Positions 1 to 8,046 of a DNA stretch of 47,305 nucleotides are shown piece by piece (position 1 is the stretch's first letter; every line of letters begins with the position of its first letter). Position numbers and translations under genes: made by a program. Origin of the DNA: Lentisphaerae bacterium ADurb.Bin082 (lineage in GTDB: Bacteria > Verrucomicrobiota > Lentisphaeria > Oligosphaerales > Oligosphaeraceae); the NCBI GenBank assembly GCA_002070945.1, contig MWEG01000102.1, positions 1-47,305 on the forward strand, written 5' to 3'. Under the pieces are notes generated by a model, which was given only the letters and a program-made list of their open reading frames with translations, searched no databases and was not told where the DNA came from.

Positions 1-93
1 CTATGCCCAAATTCCCGGATGGCAAACCAGAAGAGGAGCGAATCTGAAAATTCAAAATTTGATTTCGCATCGCTGGAGTAAGGGGGCGTCAAC

Positions 94-123
94 TTGCAAA
101 GCACTGCAGCCATATTACATTAT
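94..123 (+). promoter_or_regulatory. Candidate sigma70-type promoter for the pfl leader
   Basis: A TTGCAA (94-99) and a CATTAT (118-123) are separated by 18 bases. The predicted start of transcription falls at about 129-131, exactly where helix P1 of the riboswitch begins. This agreement with an independently recognised RNA is the main support; the -10 box is imperfect. The bases before it (1-93) hold no gene that I can recognise. Confidence 0.4.
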
Positions 124-128
124 TAAGC

Positions 129-233
129 GTTGTCTTGACTGGCGGAAAAGTGGATCAACCACAAGGGAAAGACAACATTCTATGCGCCGACCGCCTGGGC
201 CGAAAACCACATTTCGCCCCAGGCGCTTTTTTT
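129..233 (+). promoter_or_regulatory. ZTP (ZMP) riboswitch, pfl motif, upstream of pflB
   Basis: The leader matches the pfl/ZTP riboswitch architecture. P1 is GTTGTC (129-134) with GACAAC (171-176). The conserved GACTGGCG follows at 137-144. P2 is GTGG (150-153) with CCAC (159-162), followed by a GGGAA internal segment. After a short linker comes the hallmark CCGCCTGGGC at 191-200. GGCGG (141-145) can pair with CCGCC (191-195) as the pseudoknot. Known biology: the aptamer senses ZMP/ZTP, which accumulates when 10-formyl-tetrahydrofolate is short, and turns on one-carbon genes. Here it controls pyruvate formate-lyase, which makes formate. The expression platform is the terminator at 192-233. 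Confidence 0.92.
192..233 (+). terminator. Riboswitch-controlled intrinsic terminator (attenuator)
   Basis: CGCCTGGG (192-199) pairs with CCCAGGCG (218-225) across an 18-base loop, followed by C and seven T (227-233). The 5' arm is the same CCGCCTGGGC element used by the riboswitch pseudoknot, so ligand binding and terminator formation exclude each other. This predicts a ligand-ON switch for pflBA. Confidence 0.88.
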
Positions 234-299
234 GCCCGGGGCGTCAGACAAGGAAAGCACGGCAGGAAACCTCCTGACGCTTTCCAAGGAGGCCGCCTT

Positions 300-2522
300 A
301 TGATTATGCCCGCATTCATCCCCGGCGCCTGGCAGACAGCCGTCGACGTCCGCGACTTCATCCAGAAAAACTACACACCCTATGAAGGCGATGCGTCCTT
401 TCTGGTCGGACCGACGAAACGAACCAAAACTCTAAACGCCAAGTACGAACGCCTGAAACAGCTGGAACACGAGCTCGGCGGGGTGGTCGACATTGATACC
501 ACGACGGTCTCGTCCCTGCTGAACTATCCGCCCGGCTATCTTGACAAGGACAAGGAAATCATCCTCGGCTTGCAGACCAACCGCCCGTTGAAGCGCGGCG
601 TCAATCCGTTCGGCGGCATCCGCATGGCGGAACAGGCCTGTCAAGGCTATGGCTATGAACTGTCACCGCAGGTCTTGCAGCATTTCCAGTACCGCACCAC
701 CCATAACGATGGCGTGTTCCGCGTCTACAGCCCTGAAATGCGCGCCGCCCGGCGTTGCGGAATCATCACCGGCCTGCCCGACTCCTACGGCCGCGGCCGA
801 ATCGTCGGCGACTATCGCCGCGTCGCCCTCTATGGCGTCGACACGCTGATTCAACAAAAAGAAGCAGACAAACTCGCGTTGAGCCGGATGAATATGGATG
901 ACGAAAACATCCGCCTGGGCGAAGAAGTTTACCGTCACATCGACTTTCTCGGCAAATTGAAACAGATGGCCGCCACGTATGGCATGGACATCTCCGGCCC
1001 GGCCAACAACGGCCGCGAAGCCGCCCAGTGGGTCTACTTCGCCTATCTGGCCGCCATCAAAGAGCAAAACGGCGCTGCTATGTCGCTGGGGCGAGTCAGC
1101 ACCTTCCTTGACATCTATTTTGAGCGCGACTTGGCGACCGGCCGGCTGGACGAAGAGGGAGTCCAGGAAATCATTGACGACTTCGTGCTCAAACTGCGCA
1201 TGGCGCGGCAGCTGCGTACGCCCGAATACAACGAGCTGTTCGCTGGCGACCCAATGTGGATCACCGAGGCTATCGGTGGCATGGGCCAGGATGGCCGCAC
1301 CCTGGTGACGCGAACATCGTACCGTTTTCTGAATACGCTGCGCACCCTGGGGTCAGCTCCAGAACCCAACCTGACCGTGCTCTGGTCAACCGCCATGCCG
1401 GAAAACTTTAAGAATTTCTGCGCAGAACTATCCATTGAAACAGACTCCCTGCAATACGAGAACGACGATCTGATGCGGGTGCGCTATGGCGACGACTACG
1501 CCATCGCCTGCTGTGTTTCGGCAGCCGCCGTCGGCAAGCAAATGCAATTTTTCGGAGCTCGCTGCAACCTGGCCAAGATTCTCCTGCTGGCCCTAAACGG
1601 CGGCCGTGACGAGATCAGCGGCGAGCAGGTCGGGCCGATCGAAGAGCCAGTCGGCGACGGCGTCCTGGACTATGACGACGTGCGCGCCCGTTACCGCCGC
1701 TGCCTGGAATGGCTGGCAAATCTCTATGTCAACACCATGAACGTCATCCATTATATGCACGATAAATACGCGTATGAAAAAATCCAGATGGCCCTGCACG
1801 ACACCTGGGTAAAGCGCTTTATGTCGTTCGGGGCGGCTGGCCTCTCAGTGACCGCCGATTCGTTCAGCGCCATCAAGTACGCCCGGGTGACGCCTATCCG
1901 AGACGAACGCGGCTTGGTGACTGACTTCAGCGTCGAAGGCGACTATCCTGCCTACGGCAATGACGACGACCGGGTTGACAGCATAGCCACCGCCCTCTGC
2001 GACGAACTGATTGCCGAACTGCGCAAGACTCCGACCTATCGCCAGGCAGAGCATACCCTGTCCATCCTGACCATCACCTCCAATGTCGTCTACGGCAAAA
2101 AGACCGGCAGCACGCCCTGCGGCCGCAAGCTCGGCGAGCCGTTTGCGCCAGGCGCCAATCCCATGCATCGCCGCGACAGCTCCGGCGCCCTGGCTTCGCT
2201 CAATTCTGTGGCTAAACTCAACTACGACTCCTGCCGAGACGGCATTTCCAACACCTTCAGCCTGGTGCCAGAATCACTCGGCCACAGCCAGCCCGAACAG
2301 CGCGACAACCTGGTCAGCCTGCTTGACGGCTATTTCTCCCAGCCGGCGCACCACCTGAACGTCAATGTCCTCAATCGAGAAAAATTGATCGACGCCATGA
2401 TGCATCCAGAAAAATACCCCAATCTGACCATCCGCGTCTCAGGCTATGCTGTTAACTTCAACTCGCTCAGCCGCAAACAGCAGGAAGAAGTCCTCAGCCG
2501 CACGTACCACGACCGCCTGTAG
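300..2522 (+). CDS. pflB: Pyruvate formate-lyase (formate C-acetyltransferase)
   Basis: Glycyl-radical enzyme that converts pyruvate and CoA to acetyl-CoA and formate in anaerobic fermentation. The 740-residue product is close to the 760 of the E. coli enzyme. The adjacent catalytic cysteines are Cys404-Cys405 in the context ACCVS...[10 protein letters not shown], and the radical glycine is Gly715 in the C-terminal RVSGYAVNF motif, so it is a true PFL and not a diol dehydratase or other glycyl-radical relative. The start at 300 is set by AAGGAGG at 286-292; the reading frame is open back to 135, but that part overlaps the riboswitch and terminator and is not coding. pflA follows 42 bp later. 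Expression is probably controlled by the ZTP riboswitch. Confidence 0.97.
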   Translation: MIMPAFIPGAWQTAVDVRDFIQKNYTPYEGDASFLVGPTKRTKTLNAKYERLKQLEHELGGVVDIDTTTVSSLLNYPPGYLDKDKEIILGLQTNRPLKRGVNPFGGIRMAEQACQGYGYELSPQVLQHFQYRTTHNDGVFRVYSPEMRAARRCGIITGLPDSYGRGRIVGDYRRVALYGVDTLIQQKEADKLALSRMNMDDENIRLGEEVYRHIDFLGKLKQMAATYGMDISGPANNGREAAQWVYFAYLAAIKEQNGAAMSLGRVSTFLDIYFERDLATGRLDEEGVQEIIDDFVLKLRMARQLRTPEYNELFAGDPMWITEAIGGMGQDGRTLVTRTSYRFLNTLRTLGSAPEPNLTVLWSTAMPENFKNFCAELSIETDSLQYENDDLMRVRYGDDYAIACCVSAAAVGKQMQFFGARCNLAKILLLALNGGRDEISGEQVGPIEEPVGDGVLDYDDVRARYRRCLEWLANLYVNTMNVIHYMHDKYAYEKIQMALHDTWVKRFMSFGAAGLSVTADSFSAIKYARVTPIRDERGLVTDFSVEGDYPAYGNDDDRVDSIATALCDELIAELRKTPTYRQAEHTLSILTITSNVVYGKKTGSTPCGRKLGEPFAPGANPMHRRDSSGALASLNSVAKLNYDSCRDGISNTFSLVPESLGHSQPEQRDNLVSLLDGYFSQPAHHLNVNVLNREKLIDAMMHPEKYPNLTIRVSGYAVNFNSLSRKQQEEVLSRTYHDRL

Positions 2523-2564
2523 CTCTCATGCTAAGGAGACGGCCCCGCCGCAGGAGAAATGACC

Positions 2565-3305
2565 ATGTCCGGACGAGTGCATTCCTATGAGACGATGGGC
2601 GCGCTGGACGGCCCCGGACTGCGGCTGGTGGTCTTCCTGCAAGGATGCCCGCTCCGCTGCCGCTATTGCCATAACCCCGACACCTGGGCGACTGACGCCG
2701 GACAGGAAATCAGCGTGGGTGAAATCGTACACCGCATGCAGCGCCTGCGGCCGTACTTTGGCCGGCGCGGCGGCCTCACCCTGTCCGGCGGCGAACCGCT
2801 CCAGCAGCCGGAATTCTGCCGCGATATTCTTCTCGCATGCCGCCGTCTCGGCGTTCACAGCGCCCTGGACACCAGCGGCGGCGTCTGGGACGAGACATGC
2901 CGGGAAATCGTCGACCTGGCCGACCTGATCATCCTGGACATCAAGGCCACCGACCCTACTGCCTGGCAGGCGCTCACCGGCCGCGACGCCTTTGCCGCAC
3001 TTGCCGACCTGCTGGCGCATCTTCGCAGCACGTCGCATCCGGTCTGGGTACGGCAAGTGGTTGCCGAAGGCCTGAATGACCAGCCTGAAGACATGCTGAA
3101 ATTGCTCGACACAGTCAGCGGACTGCGCCTGGAACGGTTGGAACTGCTGCCCTACCATGATCTGGGCCGCAGCAAGTGGGAACGCCTCGGCTTACAGTAC
3201 GCCGCCCATGACCTGAAACCGCCCCGGCCAGAAGTCCTCGCAGCACTGCGAAAAATCATTGCCGTCAACTGGCCGACTGCGACCGATCCCAAAACAGCAG
3301 GATGA
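2565..3305 (+). CDS. pflA: Pyruvate formate-lyase activating enzyme (radical SAM)
   Basis: Radical-SAM activase that abstracts hydrogen from the PflB glycine to create its radical. The CxxxCxxC motif is Cys28, Cys32, Cys35 within CPLRCRYCHNPDTW, and the GG(E)P-type SAM motif appears as LSGGEPLQQPEF. At about 246 residues it has the normal family length. Two ATGs are possible: 2559 lies only two bases after AGGAG (2552-2556), while 2565 has an ideal 8-base spacing and gives an N-terminus (MSGRVHSYET) that resembles E. coli PflA, so I chose 2565. It probably shares the pflB transcript and riboswitch control. Confidence 0.95.
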   Translation: MSGRVHSYETMGALDGPGLRLVVFLQGCPLRCRYCHNPDTWATDAGQEISVGEIVHRMQRLRPYFGRRGGLTLSGGEPLQQPEFCRDILLACRRLGVHSALDTSGGVWDETCREIVDLADLIILDIKATDPTAWQALTGRDAFAALADLLAHLRSTSHPVWVRQVVAEGLNDQPEDMLKLLDTVSGLRLERLELLPYHDLGRSKWERLGLQYAAHDLKPPRPEVLAALRKIIAVNWPTATDPKTAG

Positions 3306-3341
3306 GCATCGCGCCAGATGCTGCAGAAACAGGGTTGAGCG

Positions 3342-4574
3342 TCATTTCAAATACATATCGCCCAGGGCGAAATAATGCTCCCAGTCAAACGGCGTCTGGT
3401 CATGCTTGCCAGTCCGGTAATGGAAACTGATATCACCGGAAACCTTCTGGTCAGGCGGCGGCATCGTCGTCACTGGCAATCCCTGTGAACCGAATAGGCG
3501 ATAGACCTTAGAGGCTTCGATGCAGGACAGGAATTCCCCTTTGGGGTCGGCCATCTGGTCTTCCGTCGCCGTTCCTATTGCCAGCGGCCTGGGCGCTGCC
3601 ATAGCCAGCAGTTCATGCTGGTCAAACGGCATCGTCTCCTCTTTCCAGACATAGTCGCGGCATTTGCGCACAAACCAGGCGGGAGTACCGTGCTTTTCGT
3701 GCGCTTCAAAATGCTGAGAGAGATTTTCGCCGAATTTGCGTTTGTGCAAAGTCGCTCCGCCGCATCCTGAGTTATTGCTGATGATCATGCGGAAGCGCGG
3801 CTCAATGGCTCCGGCCCAGAGCGAGGTCTTGCCCAGCCGGGAATGGCCATGCACAGCCACCCTGGCAGGGTTGATGCGCGGCTCATGCTCCAGACAATCC
3901 AGGCCGCGTGACAGACCCCAGGCCCAGCAGCCGATGACCGAATACCGATCCTGAATCGCCCCGTAGTCCGCTTCCTGGAAAAACAAACGGAAAGCGCTGT
4001 ACTGCTCGGATTCAGTAAAGTCCGGATGAATGTCGTGATAACAGATGGTCGCAGACGCAAAGCCGCGCCTGACAGCTTCCCGGAAACACCACCGCTCGAC
4101 CTGCTCGGAGCGGGCCTCCACCCGCAAGACGCCCGGCTTCGCAAAGCCGGTCGGCCGGACATCGTCTTCATCCGTGGTGTTGTGATTGCCCTTGAAGTTG
4201 AGCCCTAGGAAGGCCGGCACCGGGCCAGCGGCGTGTTTCGGCAAATAGAGCAACATGTCAAAGGCAAAAGTGGCGCCATTTTCCATGCCGCTGTGGATGC
4301 GGATTTCCTTACGCACCGCCGTATTGTCCAAGGCATTGTCCTTCTGGCTGAGCAACTCAAAGCGCATAGAGTCCGGACGCGGCAGGATTTCACCATATTC
4401 GCCATCCTTGAGCAGCTGGAGAATGACAGCGCGCTGGTGGTTGATCCATTCGGACGCCGTAGTGACCCGCGTGCCATCCGCCTTCAGCAACGGGTCCGGC
4501 AGACTGTAAGCAAGGACGTCGCACTCCTGGATGCTGTAGGGCTTCCAGACCTTCTGGGATGTTTCCAATGTCAT
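3342..4574 (-). CDS. CE15-like glucuronoyl esterase / acetylxylan-esterase-like alpha/beta hydrolase
   Basis: An alpha/beta hydrolase of about 410 residues. The nucleophile elbow is GHSRLGKTS (Ser245), followed by SNNSGCGGA near 267-274, and the likely catalytic His391 lies in RTGKHDQTPFDW near the C-terminus. This is the signature of bacterial proteins annotated as glucuronoyl (4-O-methyl-glucuronate) esterases or acetylxylan esterases, which act on decorated hemicellulose. The start at 4574 has AGGAAG eight bases upstream; the frame is open to 4682 but without a better start. I see no signal peptide, which is unusual for an enzyme acting on polymers and suggests a cytoplasmic oligosaccharide substrate or a wrong start. 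It converges on pflA. Confidence 0.78.
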   Translation of the reverse strand: MTLETSQKVWKPYSIQECDVLAYSLPDPLLKADGTRVTTASEWINHQRAVILQLLKDGEYGEILPRPDSMRFELLSQKDNALDNTAVRKEIRIHSGMENGATFAFDMLLYLPKHAAGPVPAFLGLNFKGNHNTTDEDDVRPTGFAKPGVLRVEARSEQVERWCFREAVRRGFASATICYHDIHPDFTESEQYSAFRLFFQEADYGAIQDRYSVIGCWAWGLSRGLDCLEHEPRINPARVAVHGHSRLGKTSLWAGAIEPRFRMIISNNSGCGGATLHKRKFGENLSQHFEAHEKHGTPAWFVRKCRDYVWKEETMPFDQHELLAMAAPRPLAIGTATEDQMADPKGEFLSCIEASKVYRLFGSQGLPVTTMPPPDQKVSGDISFHYRTGKHDQTPFDWEHYFALGDMYLK

Positions 4575-4928
4575 GTCGTCGTCTTCCTTGGGGTTGAGAA
4601 AATGCTTTCCAGCGGCAAATGCCCTGATGCTGTCACGTAATCGTTCACCAGCCGAGCAGGCTACAGCATAAAAAATAACCACGCCGCTGCATTATGCAAA
4701 CGGACGAAGCGTCAAGCCGCCAGTCCCTCAAGTAATTACCTCGAAATCGCCCAGGCCGCCACCATTCATTCCACACGCCCTTTTGCCGATTCCAGGCAAT
4801 ATTTGCCGTCTCCGCAGACCCAGCTATATTAACCATACTGCTCAGGATAAACAACTGGCCAGAAACTCCATCTGTCTGCCAAAGATATTGTTGGACACTG
4901 AGGCCACGTTCCAGGAAAGCCTAGGCGC
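4575..4928. other. Divergent intergenic region between the CE15-like and EEP genes
   Basis: No gene is evident. It holds a candidate plus-strand promoter (listed separately) and presumably the promoter of the minus-strand esterase gene, which I could not place. Confidence 0.6.
4803..4830 (+). promoter_or_regulatory. Candidate promoter for the secreted EEP-family gene
   Basis: TTGCCG (4803-4808) and TATATT (4825-4830) are spaced by 16 bases in an otherwise GC-rich region, about 100 bp before the start at 4929. Confidence 0.42.
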
Positions 4929-5867
4929 ATGAGACTGCTCGCATGCCATATCATTATTATGCTGGCGTTAGCACAGCTGCCGGTGATTGCCGGCGAGGTG
5001 ACGCCAAGCGATGACGACCGGGTCATCCGAGTGGCGACGTTCAACATCCGCCGCCCCGGCGATACCCCACCCAACAACTGGCGCAACCGCACACCGCGCA
5101 TCCGCGCCCTGCTGAAACGCCACCGAGTTGACCTGGTCGGACTGCAAGAGGCCTCCTATCGACAGATTGAGGCTATCGTCCACTACACCGGCCTAGCCTA
5201 CATCGGCAATGGCCGCGACGATGGCGACAAACAAGGCGAACACTGCTGCATCCTTTACCGCAAAGAACGCTTCGAATGCCTGGAAAGCCATACCTTCTGG
5301 CTCTCGGAAACCCCGGAAATACCCGGCTCCCACAGCTGGAAAGCTCTCTACCCGCGCATCTGTACCTGGGGTCGCTTCCGCGACCGCCGCTCCGGCATAA
5401 CCTTCGTCCATATCAACACCCACTTCGACCACAGCAGCCAATCAGCGCGAGAACACGCCGCCAAACTCATCATCAATAAGCTGCCAGACATCCGGCGCGG
5501 ACATCCGGCCATTCTCACCGGAGACTTTAACGCCGGGCCAGACTACCCCTCCGTCAAAATGCTGAAGAGCATCTTTAAAAACAGCTACCGCTATTCACTG
5601 ACCAGCCCAACTGGCCCGACCGGAACCTTCCATGGCTTCAAGCCAACCCCGGAAAAACTCGCCCGGTTGCCGATTGACTTCGTGTTTATCAGCCAACGCT
5701 TTGAGGTGCTGGAGCACCATACCTTGACAGACTCGCTCAACGGCCTGTACCCTTCCGACCATTTTCCCGTACTGGCTGTTCTGCGCCTGCCCAAACCAAG
5801 CAAGCCGCCGGCGCCGGCACCGGAACCTCTGGTCATCGCGCCCGTAATGCCAGCAGCCGCGCCATAG
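4929..5867 (+). CDS. Secreted endonuclease/exonuclease/phosphatase (EEP) family protein
   Basis: A 312-residue protein with an N-terminal signal peptide (hydrophobic residues about 3-20, then AGE). The DNase I-like EEP fold is clear: ATFNIR (Asn39), GLQEA (Glu74), NTHFDH (His165), TGDFNAGP (Asp199, Asn201), IDFVF (Asp250) and the terminal SDHFPV (Asp277, His278). All metal and catalytic residues are present. Family members hydrolyse phosphodiesters or phosphomonoesters of nucleic acids, sphingolipids or inositol phosphates; the substrate cannot be read from sequence. The C-terminal ~25 residues are a proline-alanine-rich tail. A periplasmic or extracellular location is inferred. It is divergent from the CE15-like gene. 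Confidence 0.88.
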   Translation: MRLLACHIIIMLALAQLPVIAGEVTPSDDDRVIRVATFNIRRPGDTPPNNWRNRTPRIRALLKRHRVDLVGLQEASYRQIEAIVHYTGLAYIGNGRDDGDKQGEHCCILYRKERFECLESHTFWLSETPEIPGSHSWKALYPRICTWGRFRDRRSGITFVHINTHFDHSSQSAREHAAKLIINKLPDIRRGHPAILTGDFNAGPDYPSVKMLKSIFKNSYRYSLTSPTGPTGTFHGFKPTPEKLARLPIDFVFISQRFEVLEHHTLTDSLNGLYPSDHFPVLAVLRLPKPSKPPAPAPEPLVIAPVMPAAAP

Positions 5868-6043
5868 CCCCCCGGCTGCGCCGCAACGGGTCACCTGCTG
5901 ATACGAGCAGTGAGAGGCGAGAAACTGTTATTTTATCCACAGATTACGCTGATGACGCAGACTCTTTTAGGGCGTGTTGTCCAGGAAAACCAGCCGTGCG
6001 GCGGCAGAAACGCGAAAGCGCAAAACAATGTGCGGCAGCCACG

Positions 6044-6091
6044 GTCCACTACGTCCACCATGTCCCTAGGGTGGACTACGCCGTCCACAAC
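6044..6091. repeat. GTCCAC 9-bp-period array (S1)
   Basis: GTCCACTAC, GTCCACCAT and GTCCCTAGG follow one another every nine bases, then the motif inverts to GTGGACTAC and returns as GTCCACAAC. The same 9-bp GTCCACNNN unit recurs at 14794, 31987, 32091 and 40577. Confidence 0.75.
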
Positions 6092-6164
6092 CTATTTTTG
6101 GGGCAATGTGCGGAATCTTGTGATGAATACTTTTATGCCTTGTGTTGTCTTTTAGCCGCAACTG

Positions 6165-6290
6165 CACTTATGTGTCACCCCTCCGGGACTCAAAAATATA
6201 ATTCATCTCACCCAGGGCTGCGCCGGGCCTGGCGACCCGGCTTACCCTGGGCTTTTATGTGTCGCCCTCGGGGCTTTTGCAGCTCTGTAG
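6165..6290. repeat. Palindromic intergenic repeat (CCCAGG...CCTGGG type)
   Basis: CACCCAGGGCTGCGCC... closes with ...TTACCCTGGGC, containing an inner GCCGGG/CCCGGC stem, and is flanked on both sides by GTGTC(A/G)CCC-CTC-GGG segments. The reverse complement has the same design as the two copies at 26621-26759: an AGGGCG(A/G)CAC box followed by a CCCAGG/CCTGGG hairpin. It looks like a genome-wide repeat of this organism; it could also act as a transcription terminator for the EEP gene. Confidence 0.65.
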
Positions 6291-6337
6291 CTGCGGACGT
6301 TGGTGGACGGTAGAGCGAAAACATGCGTCCTCCACAG

Positions 6338-6487
6338 GCTTCCACAGGCTTCCAGCCGGGACAGATGCACCATGCTTAAAGTCACATTCCTTTGCGCCAT
6401 AGGCACTTAACCATGCTTAACCCGGCTTCATCCTGGGGATAGACGTGCCCCAAAACTGGTGCCTTGTAAAGGCACTACAGAAGACTG
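6338..6487 (+). repeat. Dispersed ~150 bp repeat, copy A
   Basis: This segment is nearly identical to 42372-42520 and partly matches 32131-32225. Shared blocks include CACTTAACCATGCTTAACC, the CCTGGGGATAG(A/G)CGTGCCCC block and the exact AAAACTGGTGCCTTGTAAAG stretch, which contains most of a TGCCTT-GTA-AAGGCA hairpin. It ends with CTACAGAAGACTG. It lies about 145 bp before the MATE gene and encodes no evident protein. Confidence 0.85.
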
Positions 6488-6552
6488 CCCCATGACCTCG
6501 CCGCAGCACTTTTTGCCCAAACGTCGCTTAGAAGCAGACACTTTTGGAATCG

Positions 6553-6579
6553 GACATTATATTAGTCCTAAATAATGTC
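6553..6579. promoter_or_regulatory. Dyad upstream of the MATE gene, possible operator
   Basis: GACATTAT (6553-6560) and ATAATGTC (6572-6579) form a perfect 8-bp inverted repeat with an 11-base AT-rich spacer, 54 bp before the proposed start. The size and position suit a binding site for a dimeric repressor of an efflux gene, but a small RNA hairpin is equally possible. Confidence 0.45.
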
Positions 6580-6632
6580 GGTCTCCGCCAGGAGGCCATT
6601 TTCCTTTTCATCTACCCCTTCCAGGTCATCTG

Positions 6633-7973
6633 TTGCGCAACAACACCATCACTAGCGGTCGTTTGCTGACCGGACTATTCAGCCTGGCCACGCCGATGCT
6701 GATGCAGGCCCTGTTGCAAAATCTGCAGAGCATCATCGACCTTTATTTTGTCGGCGGGCTCGGCTCTTCTGCCGTGGCTGCGGTCAGCGCCAGCGGGACT
6801 CTGCTGTTTATCCTGACGCCGGTCCTGATGGGCGCGTCTGTCGGCATCATCGCCATGGTCTCGCGCTTCATCGGCGAAGGCCAAAACCATCTGGCCGCGC
6901 GTACTGCCGGCCAAAGCATCACCATCGCGGTTTTCTTCGGTGCCTTGATCGCCAGCATCGGCCTGTTCTTTGGTCGCGACCTGTTCGAACTGATGAACAC
7001 CCCGGAGGAAGTCATTGCCGAGGGAATCCTCTACCTGCGCATTTCCCTGTTCTTCAGCTTCACCATGTTCATTCTATTCCTCGGCAACGCCGCCATGCAA
7101 GGAGCTGGCGACGCCTGGACACCGATGAAAATCATGGCGTTCTCCAATGTCGTCAACATGATCCTTGACCCGTTGCTCATCTATGGGCCCGGCTTTTTCC
7201 CGCGCCTCGGGGTGGCTGGAGCGGCCTGGGCCACGGTCATCGCCCAGGCTCTGGCCGCGATGCTCTCCTTGCGCCTGCTCAGCACCGGATGCCTGCGTCT
7301 GAAAATGACCCTTCCAGACTGGCGCCCCAATGCCAATCTCTGCTGGCGCATCACTAAGATCGGCCTGCCCGGCGCAGGCCAGATGCTCCTGCGCAGCCTT
7401 ATGAACGCAACCATGTTCAGGATCGTCGCCCCCTTCGGAACTGCCGCCCTGGCCGGCTACAGCGTCAGCACCCGGCTGAATGTCATGATCCTGATGCCGG
7501 CCTTCTCCTTTGGCAATGCCTCGGCAACGATGGTCGGCCAGAACCTCGGCGCAGGTCGGCCCGACCGAGCCGTCCGAGCCGCTTGGACAGCAGTCGGCAT
7601 CGAAGCAGCAATCATGGTCGCTGCCAGCGTCATGCTCATCTTCTTCGCGCCGTTCTTCCTGAAAATCTTCGTGTCAGAAGCCGAGGCTATCCGCATCGGG
7701 ACGGAATATTTCCGGGTCGAGGCGCCCTTCTACATCTTCAGCGCTGTCAGCATTGTCTTGAGCCGCGCCATGAGCGGCGCTGGCGCCAGCCTGGCGCCCT
7801 TTATCATCAATGCCTTCACGCTCTGGGGCATCCAAGTGCCCCTGGCATATACCCTGTCAGCCCGCCTCGGCACAATCGGCGTCTGGATCGCCATGGCAAC
7901 GACCCAAGTAGTCCACGCACTGATAGTGACCAGTTGGTTCATGCTCGGCCGCTGGAAACACAAAAAAATCTGA
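6633..7973 (+). CDS. MATE family multidrug/Na+ antiporter
   Basis: A 446-residue, very hydrophobic protein with about 12 transmembrane segments in two related halves, typical of MATE (NorM/DinF-like) exporters that expel cationic compounds in exchange for Na+ or H+. Recognisable landmarks are FSLATPMLMQALLQNLQSI at the N-terminus, the VGGLGSSAVAAV loop, and FGNASATMVGQNLGAGRPDRA in the second half. The start appears to be TTG at 6633; no in-frame ATG precedes the conserved N-terminal region, and a strong AGGAGG at 6590-6595 is about 37 bases too far upstream. The next in-frame ATG is inside TM1. Spacer repeats and a dyad lie upstream. Confidence 0.9.
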   Translation: MRNNTITSGRLLTGLFSLATPMLMQALLQNLQSIIDLYFVGGLGSSAVAAVSASGTLLFILTPVLMGASVGIIAMVSRFIGEGQNHLAARTAGQSITIAVFFGALIASIGLFFGRDLFELMNTPEEVIAEGILYLRISLFFSFTMFILFLGNAAMQGAGDAWTPMKIMAFSNVVNMILDPLLIYGPGFFPRLGVAGAAWATVIAQALAAMLSLRLLSTGCLRLKMTLPDWRPNANLCWRITKIGLPGAGQMLLRSLMNATMFRIVAPFGTAALAGYSVSTRLNVMILMPAFSFGNASATMVGQNLGAGRPDRAVRAAWTAVGIEAAIMVAASVMLIFFAPFFLKIFVSEAEAIRIGTEYFRVEAPFYIFSAVSIVLSRAMSGAGASLAPFIINAFTLWGIQVPLAYTLSARLGTIGVWIAMATTQVVHALIVTSWFMLGRWKHKKI

Positions 7974-8046
7974 ACTGCAAACCAACGTCGGACCTATTTT
8001 CCCTCCTCCCATCGCCTTTCCAAACTTCAACCAACAAAGGTCAATC

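Larger units (their letters stand above)
5868..6632. other. Repeat-rich gene-free spacer before the MATE gene
   Basis: I see no credible gene here; short open frames are built on repeats. It contains a GTCCAC 9-bp array, a palindromic repeat cluster, one copy of a ~150 bp dispersed repeat, and a dyad just upstream of the MATE gene, each listed separately. Confidence 0.75.

Noticed and set aside
135..299. N-terminal extension of PflB to an ATG at 135
   Set aside because: This stretch is the riboswitch and terminator; the ATG at 300 has an ideal AAGGAGG and matches the PflB N-terminus.
5910..6313. Small genes in the spacer at 5910-6155 and 5996-6313
   Set aside because: They run through GTCCAC and palindromic repeats and have no ribosome binding site.
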